NCBI GenBank assembly: GCA_022376925.1
Contig: JAIOJX010000025.1
Span: 182,961,801-183,025,800, forward strand
Direction of reading: 5' to 3'
Origin: Tragulus kanchil
Taxonomy: Eukaryota > Chordata > Mammalia > Artiodactyla > Tragulidae
DNA length: 64,000 bases
Below the pieces are notes generated by a model. The model saw only the letters and a program-made list of their open reading frames with translations. It made no database searches and had not been told where the DNA came from. A program made the translations under genes and the position numbers. Positions 22,937 to 32,959 of this stretch are shown here, one piece after another (the first letter of the stretch is position 1; each line of letters starts with the position of its first letter).

Positions 22937-23201
22937 CCCGGCTTATTCTGGTTCTAACCAAACATGGGTGGCAAGATGGCAAGGGAGACTAGCCAGGTAT
23001 TTCTCCCCTTTCTTTGGCTCCCTTACCAAACGTGGCAGCTCTGCCAGCTGTGATGTCTCCCCCATGGTTCCAGCTGTTACCAGGCAGTTCCCACCAGGCT
23101 TCCCCAGCATGTGGACTCTAGGCCTCTGTGTCATCCCAATGTCCCTGCAGTTCAAGGGCTGGTGCAGAGTCTTGCTCTCAGTAGGGTCACGGTCAGCCTT
23201 C

Positions 23202-23752
23202 TGTGTCAACTAGGCTATAGCATCCGGCTATTCATCAAATGCAAACATAGGTGCTGCTATGAAGGCATTTTATGGGTACAATCAGTTGACTTTAAGATGA
23301 TTATCAATAACACGGGTGCACCTGATTCAAGGTCTTTCACTTGAAAGGTCTTAAGACCAGAACTGAGGTTTCCCTGAGGAAGAAGGCATTTTGTCTGTGG
23401 ATCAGTGGACCGCACGCAGCCTGGCCTCCTGCCCAACCATCTCCAGGCTATGTTTTTTGACAGCCTGGCTGATGGCTTTTGAAATTACCTAGCCAGCCTC
23501 CACAATCACATGAGCTAATTCCCTATAATGTGTAATGTATATAATCTCTCTCTGTGTCTCTCTGTATGTGTCCCTCTTTTTATGTATCTATCCCTCTATC
23601 TATCTATCTATATATGTCATCTGTCTATCTATCTATCTATATTTATCTGTCTATCTGTCTCCATCTGTCTCTCTCTATTTGTCTGTCTGTCTGTCTATCT
23701 GTCTAACTAGTATGCTGGCTCTGTTTCTTTGTCAGAGCCATGACTGATGCAG
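23202..23752 (+). mobile_element. ERVL-type LTR (MLT2-like) (copy b)
   Basis: Copy of 22112-22662 with the microsatellite (23545-23702) unchanged in length. Equal length in so mutable a tract argues against an old duplication. Confidence 0.65.
23545..23702. repeat. (TCTA)n/(TCTG)n compound microsatellite (copy b)
   Basis: Same array as 22455-22612, with no gain or loss of units that I can see. Confidence 0.88.
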
Positions 23753-23859
23753 ATCACCTCTGGGTTGTCTCTCCATTCTCTGAGCCCTCACTGATATAGC
23801 ACATTTGGAAAAAAGGACATTGGAGACTATGCCAACATTACCCTAAAAATTGATGTGCG

Positions 23860-24782
23860 TCATAGATGAATGGTACAGAATAGAGAGCCCAGAAATAAAT
23901 CCACACAATTATGATCAATTAATCTGTGACAAAAGAGGCATGAATATACAATGGGGAAAAGACAGCCTCTTCAATAAGTGGTGCGAGGGAAACTGGACAG
24001 CTACATATAAAAGAATAAAATGAAACATTTTCTCATACCATACACAAAAATAAATTCAAAATGGATTAAAGGCATAAATGTAAGACCAGAAACCAAAACC
24101 ATATAAATTCTAAAAGAAAACATAAGCAAAACCCTCTTTCACTTGAGTTGTAGCAATATATTTTGTATCTGTCTCTTAAAACAAAATTAAAAGGAAAAAT
24201 GGGACAAATTGACCTACTCAGGTGTAAAAGTTTTTGTTCAGCAAAGGAAGCCATCTACAAAACAAACAGACAACCTTCTGAATGGAAGAAAATATTTGTT
24301 AATTATTTGACTGATAAGAGGTTAATTTTCAATATATAAAAAGAGCTTGTACAATTCAACACCAATAAAACAAACAACTCGATTTAAAAATGGGAAGAAG
24401 ACCTGACTAGACATCTCCTCAAAGGGGACATACAGATGGGCAACAGGCACATGACAAGATGCTCAGCATCATCAGTCATCAGAGAAATGCAAATTAAAAC
24501 CACAATAAGATCTCAACTCATACCTGTCAGAATGGCTCTCATCAGAAAGAACAGAGATAATAAATGTTGGCAAGGACGTGGAGAAAGGGGTGTGCCTGCA
24601 CATTGCTGGTGGGTGTGTAAGCTGGTGCGGCCACTGTGGAAAATAGCACAGCGGTTTCTCAGAAAACTAAAAATGGAATCACCCTATTACCCAGCAATTC
24701 CACCTCTGGGTGTAAATCTGAAAAAAAGGAAAATGCTAATTAGAAAAGATACATACACTCCAATGTTTATAGCAGCATTATT
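23860..24782 (+). mobile_element. L1 ORF2 3' region, 5' part of an interrupted element
   Basis: Covers the C-terminal end of L1 ORF2. Landmarks: 'aaaatggattaaaggcataa', 'gcaaaggaagccatctacaa', 'catcagagaaatgcaaatta', 'tggcaaggacgtggagaaag', 'cccagcaattccacctctgg'. Stops and frameshifts are frequent. It continues at 25340 after a nested insertion. Confidence 0.88.
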
Positions 24783-25339
24783 ATTTTTTAAATTTATTTG
24801 AAGTTTTTACAGAGTTTTGTTGTTTACAGACATGTGTTTTCTCAGATCAGTCATATGCATATCCCTGGTTCCCTCTCCCCTCCCAGATCCCCCATCCTAC
24901 CCCTCCAGGCCATTGTACCACAACCCTGCAGGATCTCCTATTCCCACAGCGCAATGAACATAGCTATCTTTTTTCACATATGATAGTATAGGTTTCCATG
25001 TTACTCCCACTATGCCTCCCACCCGCTGTCCATTCCCCACAATGTCCAATGTCCTCTATGTCTGTTTTTCCATGGGTTCATTGCGTGTGTTATCTAATTA
25101 CCCTTTTACTAGACTCCATATATATGTATTAGTATACTGTACTTGTCTTTCTCTTTTTGACTTACCTCACTTTTGATGATAGGTTCTAGATCCAGCCACC
25201 TCATTGGGACTGATTCTTCTGCATTTCTTTTAACAGCTGAGTAGTATTCCATTGCATATATGTACCAGAGCTTCGTTATCCATTCATTCGTCGATGGATA
25301 TCTAGGTTGCTTTCATGTCCTAGCTATTGTATAGAGAGC
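24783..25339 (-). mobile_element. Nested L1 3' end, inverted, with 15-bp target duplication
   Basis: Opens with a degenerate T-rich run (complement of a poly-A tail) and reads as the complement of a ruminant L1 3' end: 'gtgttttctcagatcagtca', 'cttgtctttctctttttgac', 'gctgagtagtattccattgc', 'atctaggttgctttcatgtc'. The host L1 is duplicated around it: 'tatagcagcattatt' at 24768-24782 and 25340-25354. The insert is 5'-truncated close to the position in L1 that corresponds to its own insertion site. Confidence 0.9.
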
Positions 25340-25825
25340 TATAGCAGCATTATTTATAATAGCCAAGATGCAGATGCATCCTAAGTGTTCCTCAACAGCT
25401 GAGTGGACAAAGATATGGACTATCACAGTGGACTATTACTCAGCTATAAGATAAATGAAATAATGTCTGTTACATAGCAGGGATGAACTTGAGGGGTGTT
25501 AAACTAAGTGAAATAACTCAGACAGACAAAGACTATATGATATCACTCATGGGCACAATTTAAAATAATAATAGAGACTAATGAATATAACAAAAAGGAT
25601 ACAGACTCACATATATAGAGGACAAACCAGTGATTTCCAGTGGGGAGAGGGAAGGGGAGAAGGACAGTGTAGGGGTAGGAGGTTAAGAGGTATAAACTAT
25701 CACATATAAAATAAAGACATTAGAAGATCTATTGCACAACACAGGGAATACAGTCAACATTTTGTAGTAACTATAAATGGAGTATAACCTTTAAAAATTG
25801 AATCACTCTATAGTGCACCTGTAAC
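25340..25825 (+). mobile_element. L1 3' end, continuation of the interrupted element
   Basis: Resumes with 'tataatagccaagatgcag' and continues through 'gtggactattactcagctat', 'actaagtgaaataactcaga', 'gggtaggaggttaagaggta' and 'gcacaacacagggaatacag' to the 3' UTR end. Confidence 0.88.
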
Positions 25826-25837
25826 ACAACAGTATAC

Positions 25838-26030
25838 AGCTCAGCAGGTGGGGAGTGGAGACGCAGGAGATGAGGGTATGATTCTTGGATTGGGACGATC
25901 CCCTGTAGAAGTGAATGACTACCCATTCCAATATTCGTGCCTGGAGAATTCTATGAACAGAGAAGCCTGGTGGGTGACAGTCCATACGGTCGCAGAGAGT
26001 CCGACATGACTAAGTAAATTTCATTTTCAC
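25838..26030 (+). mobile_element. Bov-tA-type SINE at the L1 end
   Basis: 'cagctcagcaggtggggagt' head, 'acgatcccctgtagaagtga', 'ccattccaatattcgtgcct', 'gagagtccgacatgactaag' tail. It sits directly after the L1 3' end. Confidence 0.85.
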
Positions 26031-26135
26031 ACATTTTCATAGCAATTTTTTACATTGTTCCAATATCTGAGAATGTCATTGGCGAATGCATTTTGTTTCT
26101 ATAGTATCTTTTTTAAGGTCAATCTGTGACAACTT

Positions 26136-26262
26136 CTTGTTGTTGCTCAGTTGCTCAGTCGTGTTTGGCCCTCGGGGACCCCATGGACGGCAGCACGTCA
26201 GGCTTCCTGTCCTCCACGGTCTCTGGGAGTTTGCTCAAATTTATGTCCATTGAGTCAGTGAT
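26136..26262 (-). mobile_element. BovB 3'-end fragment, inverted
   Basis: 'gttgctcagttgctcagtcg', 'gcagcacgtcaggcttcctg' and 'ttatgtccattgagtcagtg' are the complement of the BovB 3' end. Confidence 0.8.
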
Positions 26263-26558
26263 GTGTTAGGGGTTAGGGAAGGAAAATTTCCTCATCACAG
26301 AGAGTCTGAGAAATTCTGGGAAAAGGAAACACAATGTCTCCTTTTGGTGAACGGCAAAGATGGAAGCCCCTGGAATCAGGATTGAAGGGGCAGCAGAAGC
26401 AGGGATCCAGGCGTCCCAGGCGAGGCCCTGGAGCATCCCCAAGCGTCTCCAGTGGAGGCAGATGCCGTGCACAGTTTAAAGCAGGGGCTGCAACTGAAAC
26501 TCCCAGATGGGCAGCCAAGATGAGTCATGGGGCCCAAGTCTAAAAAAAGTCCATGTTA
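26263..26558. other. Unassigned single-copy DNA
   Basis: No supported feature. Confidence 0.45.
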
Positions 26559-28728
26559 TTTTGATATGAAACATGTAGGAACATTTGTCTTGTTGCTCTC
26601 AAAGGATATAAACTTTCCACCTTCCATTTTCTCTGGAAATGTGTCATGGTTCAATGTGAACTCTGTTCTGAAATAAAACAGTGCAAGTTTGATAATGAAT
26701 GATAAACCGACTTAGCCAACTGTGGCAGACAAGATTCTAAGAGTCCCACCTCGTGTTGGGCATGGTCTGCCTAATCCCTAGGACTGTAGCTGTGAGGTGA
26801 CATCACCGTCATGAATAGCTTGTGTCACATAGGAGTCTTGGATTCGAGGATCCGAGAGGAACTTGGGTGGGCCAGCCCTAATCAGGTGAGACGTTAAAGG
26901 GGACTGGGCTCCTCCTGGAAGGAGATCTAGAGCATAGAGAGCTGGTGCACCAGAGGCGCCTCGGCGCTGGCTTTGAGGGTGGATGGGCCACGTGGTAAGG
27001 AAGGCAGGCAGCCAAAGGAATGGAGAATGTTCTCGCTCAGAACCAAGAGGCGAAGGGGAGCACAGCATACAATCGCACAGGACTGCATCCTTTGGGAGAG
27101 AACGGGAAAGCAGGCCGGCCGACACGCAGACGGGAGCTTTGTAAGACGGTGAGATAGAAATGCGGTCATGCTGTGAGCGGGCTTCTGACCACAGAGGTGG
27201 GAGCTGCCTGAGGTCCCTGTGTTCAGCTTTGAAGTGTGTGTGGTCACTGGTACAGAACAGCAGAAAACGAGCACAGCCAGGACACAGACTCGAGGGTCAG
27301 AGTAAACAGCAGATCCTAGAGAGCTCTTGGTTTAAAAGGGTGGCTTCCGCCTGATGCCAGCCTCCCTGCTGCGCGTGAGCACACGGAGGGGCTCTGTGTG
27401 TGCTTCTAGCCGACTCACCTTGTACAGAAGAAACACAGCAGTTACACTCCGATTAAAAAACAAACGAAGGGGCTTCCCCTGGTGGCCCAGTGGGTAAGGA
27501 CACCACCTTGCAGTGCAAGGGGTGCCGGTTCGATCCCTGGCCTGGGAAGATCCCACGTGCCGCGAAGCGGCTGGACCGATGTGTCCAATTACCGAGCTGG
27601 AGCCCTCGGGCGCATGCGCCCAGAACCAGCTCTCTCACGACAACTTTTGATATGAAACATGTAGGAACATTTGTCTTGTTGCTCTCAAAGGATATAAACT
27701 TTCCACCTTCCATTTTCTCTGGAAATGTGTCATGGTTCAATGTGAACTCTGTTCTGAAATAAAACAGTGCAAGTTTGATAATGAATGATAAACCGACTTA
27801 GCCAACTGTGGCAGACAAGATTCTAAGAGTCCCACCTCGTGTTGGGCATGGTCTGCCTAATCCCTAGGACTGTAGCTGTGAGGTGACATCACCGTCATGA
27901 ATAGCTTGTGTCACATAGGAGTCTTGGATTCGAGGATCCGAGAGGAACTTGGGTGGGCCAGCCCTAATCAGGTGAGTCGTTAAAGGGGACTGGGCTCCTC
28001 CTGGAAGGAGATCTAGAGCATAGAGAGCTGGTGCACCAGAGGCGCTCCGGCGCTGGCTTTGAATGTGGATGGGCCACGTGGTAAGGAAGGCAGGCAGCCA
28101 AAGGAATGGAGAATGTTCTCGCTCAGAACCAAGAGGCGAAGGGGAGCACAGCATACAATCGCACAGGACTGCATCCTTTGGGAGAGAACGGGAAAGCAGG
28201 CCGGCCGACACGCAGACGGGAGCTTTGTAAGACGGTGAGATAGAAATGCGGTCATGCTGTGAGCGGGCTTCTGACCACAGAGGTGGGAGCTGCCTGAGGT
28301 CCCTGTGTTCAGCTTTGAAGTGTGTGTGGTCACTGGTACAGAACAGCAGAAAACGAGCACAGCCAGGACACAGACTCGAGGGTCAGAGTAAACAGCAGAT
28401 CCTAGAGAGCTCTTGGTTTAAAAGGGTGGCTTCCGCCTGATGCCAGCCTCCTGCTGCGCGTGAGCACACGGAGGGGCTCTGTGTGTGCTTCTAGCCGACT
28501 CACCTTGTACAGAAGAAACACAGCAGTTACACTCCGATTAAAAAACAAACGAAGGGGCTTCCCCTGGTGGCCCAGTGGGTAAGGACACCACCTTGCAGTG
28601 CAAGGGGTGCCGGTTCGATCCCTGGCCTGGGAAGATCCCACGTGCCGCGAAGCGGCTGGACCGATGTGTCCAATTACCGAGCTGGAGCCCTCGGGCGCAT
28701 GCGCCCAGAACCAGCTCTCTACGACAAC
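26559..28728. repeat. Near-identical tandem block 9 (offset 1086)
   Basis: 26559-27644 recurs at 27645-28728 with no spare bases at the joint. Unusually, several substitutions lie inside the block: 'gtgagacgtt' against 'gtgagtcgtt' (26888), and two changes near 26957-26978. One single-base indel lies near 27364. Confidence 0.92.
27468..27644 (+). mobile_element. CHR-type SINE, cut by the joint (copy a)
   Basis: tRNA-like head with 'ggcttcccctggtggcccag' and the B-box-like 'ggttcgatccctgg', then 'aagcggctggaccgatgtgt'. It ends at 'cacgacaac', exactly where the block restarts; the 3' half exists only in copy b. Confidence 0.82.
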
Positions 28729-28876
28729 ATAGGCCACCGCGATGGGAGGCCCACAGGAGCCAAAGAACAAAGACGGATGAAAATAGAGAAATGAAAGACC
28801 AATAGAAGTGGCCTGCCCATCCCACCCCCAAAAGATAAATAAATAAAATTAAAAAAAAAAAAAAAAACAAAAAAAC
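28553..28876 (+). mobile_element. CHR-type SINE, full length with poly-A (copy b)
   Basis: Complete version of 27468: head, 'ggccaccgcgatgggaggcc', 'aaagaccaatagaagtggcc', an 'aaataaataaa' tail and a long A run. 'caaacgaag' at 28546-28554 and again at 28877-28885 is the target duplication. Confidence 0.85.
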
Positions 28877-28883
28877 CAAACGA

Positions 28884-29250
28884 AGGGCTTCCCTGGCAGC
28901 TCAGTGGCTCAGTGGTAAAGAGTTCGCCGGCCAATGCGGTAGACGCCGGCTCGATTCCTGACCTGGCAAGGTCCCACGCGCTGCAGAGCATCTGAGCCTG
29001 TGGTCCACAGCTATGGAGCCCGTGCTCTAGAGCCTCGGAGGCGCAACTATGGAGCTCATGTGCCGCAACTGCTGAAGTCCATGAGCCCTAGAGCTGGAGT
29101 TCCACCACAAGAGGAGTCACTGCAACAAGAAGCCTGCTCACCTCAATTAGGGAGTAGCCCCCAATCCCTGCAACTAGAGAGGAACCTGCAGCCAGCAGTG
29201 AAAATGCAGAATAGCCAAAAATAACTAACTAAATAAAATAAATTAAGAAA
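28884..29250 (+). mobile_element. CHR-type SINE, second subfamily, adjacent to the previous one
   Basis: Head 'gggcttccctggcagctcag', 'ccggctcgattcctgacctg', then the longer CHR body 'agtcactgcaacaagaagcc', 'agggagtagcccccaatccc' and an 'aataactaactaaataaaat' tail. The body differs from the 28553 element, so this is a distinct, older SINE. Confidence 0.78.
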
Positions 29251-30000
29251 GAGAAAATATGGATTCAGTGTTCTCAGATCTGTAGGCTCTAGAGAAGCCA
29301 GAAATATGGATTTTTGTATAATACAGTTCAAATTTTAATATGGGAATTCTACACACATACATCCACACACACATGTGTACATTTGAAGCTAAGAAAACCA
29401 CATTCATGCCCTGACTCTGTTGAATGCCAGTTGGCTATCAACAGTCTTAAGTTTCTTAATTGTGCTGGTATGTTTCCCTAGAGCTAAAATTTTGATTTTC
29501 TTTTCTAGATCATTCATTGCTGAGTAAAATTCAAGATCCGACTTGAGAAAAAGCTTCGCTTTAGCCAGCTGTTGGTATCAAGTGTGGATGGCTCTCTTTG
29601 CTTCGAGGTGAGTTTTTCTGTCCTGTGGTTAATGAAGCAACGCTCTCGCATAGAATCCAACCTTTTTCTCCTTCATGCTTCAGCTTCAGGGTTCTTCCCT
29701 GAAGTGGCCTCTGTGGACAGGCCGGCTACAGCGGTGCCTCTGATCCGTCCAGCTTCCTTTCAAGTGGAGCCGACGCAGCTCTGAAGTTCTTTCTGTTGTT
29801 TTACTATCTTTGTGAGGCTGATGTTTGTCACTAAAGTAGTTTTTCACAGTTTTATGAGTCACCACCGTGTCACATCATTATTTGTTATTCCATGCTGCCC
29901 CCTAGTGAAATAGCGGGAGGGCTGTGCTGCTGAACTAAGATGTTGTGCCTTTCATCTGAATTTTGGTGAATAGTGCGATTCTCCCAAATTATGTAGTGGT
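29251..30000. other. Unassigned single-copy DNA
   Basis: No supported gene or element. A short 'cacacatacatccacacaca' tract lies at about 29351. Confidence 0.45.
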
Positions 30001-30001
30001 G

Positions 30002-30285
30002 CTAGAGGTAAAGAGCCCACCTGCCAATGCAGAAGGCATAAGAGATATGGGTTTGATCCCCGGCTTGGGAAGATGCCCTGGAGGAGGGCAATGGAACCCA
30101 CTCCAGTCTTCTTGGAGTCCCGGGTTTGATCTCTGAGTTGGGAAGATCCCCTGGAGAAGGAAAGGACTACCCACTCCAGTATTCTTGCCTGGAAAATCCT
30201 ATGGACACAGACGCCGGGGTGGGCTACAGTCCGTGGGGTTGCAGAGCTGGACACAACTCAGCGACTTTCACTTTCATACTTAGAA
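30002..30285 (+). mobile_element. Bov-tA-type SINE with internal tandem duplication
   Basis: The middle module occurs twice: 'gggtttgatccccggcttgg' to 'cccactccagtcttcttgg' (about 30049-30115) and 'gggtttgatctctgagttgg' to 'cccactccagtattcttgcc' (about 30122-30189). The 3' part runs to 'acaactcagcgactttcac'. The two modules have diverged. Confidence 0.85.
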
Positions 30286-30355
30286 AGTGAAAGCACTGCT
30301 GTAGTCTAGATTCCTTAGAAAATGGAGGGTCTATATAATAGGCATGTTTTTAGTC

Positions 30356-30374
30356 TTTTTTTTTTTTTTTTTTT
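30356..30374. repeat. T19 homopolymer
   Basis: Nineteen T residues, 41 bp before the L1 insert. It could be the complement of an unrelated poly-A tail; no element can be attached. Confidence 0.9.
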
Positions 30375-30415
30375 AACAGATCTTGGAAATCTAAACTAAA
30401 ATTCAGAGGCATGTT

Positions 30416-30846
30416 AATGTGCGGCAACACGGGTGGACCTAGAGAGTGTCATGCTGAGTGACGATAAGTCAGAGAAGGAGAAAAAAAGAGACATCTCTCA
30501 TAGGTGGAATCTAAAAATAAATGATGCACATAAGTTTACTGACAAAACAGAAAGGGACTCACAGACTTGGAGAATGAACTTATGGTTCCAGGGGGAAGGA
30601 ATAGTTACTAAGTTTGGGAAGATCATGAACACGCTGCTGTATTTAAAACGGGAAGCCAACAAGGACCTACTGTAGAGTGCGGGGAGCTCGGCTCACTGCT
30701 CTGTGCCAGCCTGGCTGGGAGGGGAGCCTGGGGGAGAATGGACACATGTGTATGTAGGGCTGAATCCCTCCACTATCCACCTGAAACTTCCACAACATTG
30801 TTAATCAGCCATACCGCGACACAAAACAAAAAGTAAAAACATGAAA
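30416..30846 (+). mobile_element. L1 3' UTR with 18-bp target duplication
   Basis: 'gtggacctagagagtgtcat', 'ctcataggtggaatctaaaa', 'actcacagacttggagaatg', 'acaaggacctactgtagagt', 'ccacaacattgttaatcagc'. Flanked by imperfect 18-bp direct repeats at 30398-30415 and 30847-30864 (16 of 18 match). 5'-truncated and non-coding. Confidence 0.85.
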
Positions 30847-30864
30847 AAATTCAAAAGCATGTTA

Positions 30865-31784
30865 TATGTTTGCAGTGTTTTAGCCTTACATATAGCTTGC
30901 TTTGCTTTCAAAATTGTCCTGTGTCATTTTTTAGAGATGTGGCACAAGGGCTATTTCCTGGGAAAACACGTCATCATTCTTTTGTGTGTTTAAAGCCAGG
31001 TGTTCCTGCTGCACCAGGCTCCACCCTCGTAAGTCAGTTCTTGTGTCCCCCACCTGTCCCGTCATTCCCCAGCTCCCCACCATCTGTGGCCAGGCCTGGG
31101 GTTTTGCTTCATTTCTCAGCAAAGTGCTTCACATCTGTAATTTCCAATATGTGAAAAGTAGGTCTCTTACTGCAGCCATGTTCACAGAGTTACAGCATTT
31201 CCTCTGCTAGAAACGACCTCCGACTTTACAAACACGTACCTCCCTCTCTTTACAGATGAAACGGCACCCAGGTGGGCCCTGTGGTGTTCGCTGGTCTCGG
31301 AGCACCTTCATGGCTGTGCTGAGACAAGGCTGAAGGGTCTCGATGGCCAAAGAGACACAAGGATGTGCTCCTTGTTCTGATAAGAGGGCTTGGTGGGGCT
31401 GAGCTGGGATGGAGAGGTGATGCTCCTCAATAACAGGGGCAGGAAGACCACAGGCAGGAGAGGGAACTTCGCTTCCGGAGCGCTGGGATGGCCTGCAGCC
31501 AATGAAGATGTGTTTATCAGCAAACTCCTCTTCACCCAGCCTGTGTCCAGGCTTCAGCCTGCCTCTGTCCAGGTCACGCAGGGCAAGGAGAGGCTGTGTG
31601 TCCACCCTTGCTATTCAGAGGGGCTGGCTGGAGCAGACGGATGCTGAGCTCAGAGCTGATAGCTGGCTTGAAGTGGCTGAGCTTGAACCACCCTCTTTTG
31701 GTCCCCGAACACCCTTTTCTATATAAACCAAAAGAAAGAAAAGCTGTTATAACAATATTGTTACACTATTGCTAGTCACTAATG
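30865..31784. other. Unassigned single-copy DNA
   Basis: Several 60-130-codon frames occur on both strands at 31200-31650, none with a recognisable domain. I assign no gene. Confidence 0.45.
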
Positions 31785-31970
31785 ATTGTGTGTGTTGTTA
31801 CCCAGCCATGTCTGACTCTTTGTGACTCCGTGGACTGTAGCCCACGAGGCTCCTCTGTCCATGGATTTCTGCAGGCAAGAATACTGGAGCTGCCATTTCC
31901 TTCTCTAGGGGATCTTCCCAGTCTCCTGCATTGCAGGCAGATTCTTTACCATCTGAGCCACCAGGGAAAT
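31785..31970 (-). mobile_element. Bov-tA-type SINE
   Basis: 'catgtctgactctttgtgac', 'aggctcctctgtccatggat', 'ggcaagaatactggagctgc', 'gccaccagggaaatc'. A stretch normally found before 'cagtctcctgc' is deleted. Confidence 0.88.
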
Positions 31971-32065
31971 CATTGATGAATACTAAGCAATTACTTATCA
32001 GCCTAATTATTGCTAATAATTGTTAATTGACAGCATCAACTTAATTGCATGCTAATAATTAGTAT

Positions 32066-32512
32066 GCTAGTGTACTATGGTTTTCCCAGTAGGCATGTGC
32101 AGAGGTGAGAGTTGGACCATAAAGAAGGCTGAGAGCTGAAGAAGTGAGGCTTTGAAATTGTGATGCTGGAGAATACTCCTGAGGGTCCCTTGGACAGCAA
32201 GAAGATCAAACCAGTCAATCCTACAGGAAATCAACTCTGAATATTCATTGGAAAGACTGATGCTGAAGCTGAAGCTCCAATACTTTGGCCAGCTGATGTG
32301 AAGAACCGACTCATTGGAAAAGACCCTGATGCTGGGAAAGACTGAAGGCAAAAAGAGAAGTGGTATCAGAGGGTGAGTGGGTTGGATAGAATCATTGGCT
32401 CGATGGGCATGAATCTGAGCAAACTCTGGGAGATAGTTAAGAACAGAGAAGCCTGGCATGCTGCAGTCTGTGGAGTCACAAAGAGTTGGACACAGCTTAG
32501 GAACTGAACAGC
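32066..32512 (+). mobile_element. BovB LINE 3' end
   Basis: Runs from 'gtgcagaggtgagagttgga' through 'ccaatactttggccagctga' and 'aaaagaccctgatgctggga' to 'gagttggacacagcttagga'. Stops break the frame, for example after 'ggctgagagc'. Dead 5'-truncated copy. Confidence 0.9.
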
Positions 32513-32662
32513 CACAACAATATCAGATGAGCAGCACTGTCCTGGGTGCTGGAGCTACACTGGTGAACTAGAGACCTGCTTTCTGTCTTCAGAAGAAGGG
32601 AGGCCAGGGTGAGACCCCACAATATCTCAATCTCCTCCCACTTAAGCCCTACATTAACTTAC

Positions 32663-32877
32663 GTTCTTGCTGTTTAGTTGCTAAGTTGTGCCCTACTGTT
32701 TGCGGCCCTATGCACTGTAGCCTGCCAGGCTCCTCTGTCCATGGGACTCTCCAGGTAAGGATCCTGGAGTGAGTTGCCGTTTTCTTCTCCAGGGGATCTT
32801 CCCAACTCAGGGATCAAACCCAAGTCTCCTGCATTGGCAGGCAGATTCTTTACCACTGCGCCACCAGGGAAGTAGCC
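32663..32877 (-). mobile_element. Bov-tA-type SINE
   Basis: 'ttgctgtttagttgctaagt' tail, 'tctccaggtaaggatcctgg', 'aactcagggatcaaacccaa', head 'gcgccaccagggaagtag'. Full length. Confidence 0.9.
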
Positions 32878-32959
32878 AGAATCTAACCTCTGCCCCGTCC
32901 TTATCGGCATGTGGCTGGGGGTGGTGATTTCATTCTGTTGAAACAACCCTGCTCAGTAA

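Larger units (their letters stand above)
21862..24028. repeat. Near-identical tandem block 8 (offset 1090)
   Basis: 21862-22936 recurs at 22962-24028. The first 70 bp of copy b are shortened relative to copy a by several deletions, mostly in G or C runs, plus loss of a 7-8-bp stretch. The last bases of copy a lack one A ('gaataaatgaaac' against 'gaataaaatgaaac'). The interior is identical. Confidence 0.93.

Noticed and set aside
13518..24028. LTRs as evidence of an endogenous retrovirus with genes
   Set aside because: Only solo LTRs of old ERVL and MaLR type are present. No gag, pol or env-like sequence lies next to them.
27490..27540. tRNA gene suggested by B-box-like 'ggttcgatccctgg' (also in other CHR and Bov-tA elements)
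   Set aside because: These lie in tRNA-derived SINE heads that continue into SINE bodies. No cloverleaf with an anticodon arm can be supported.
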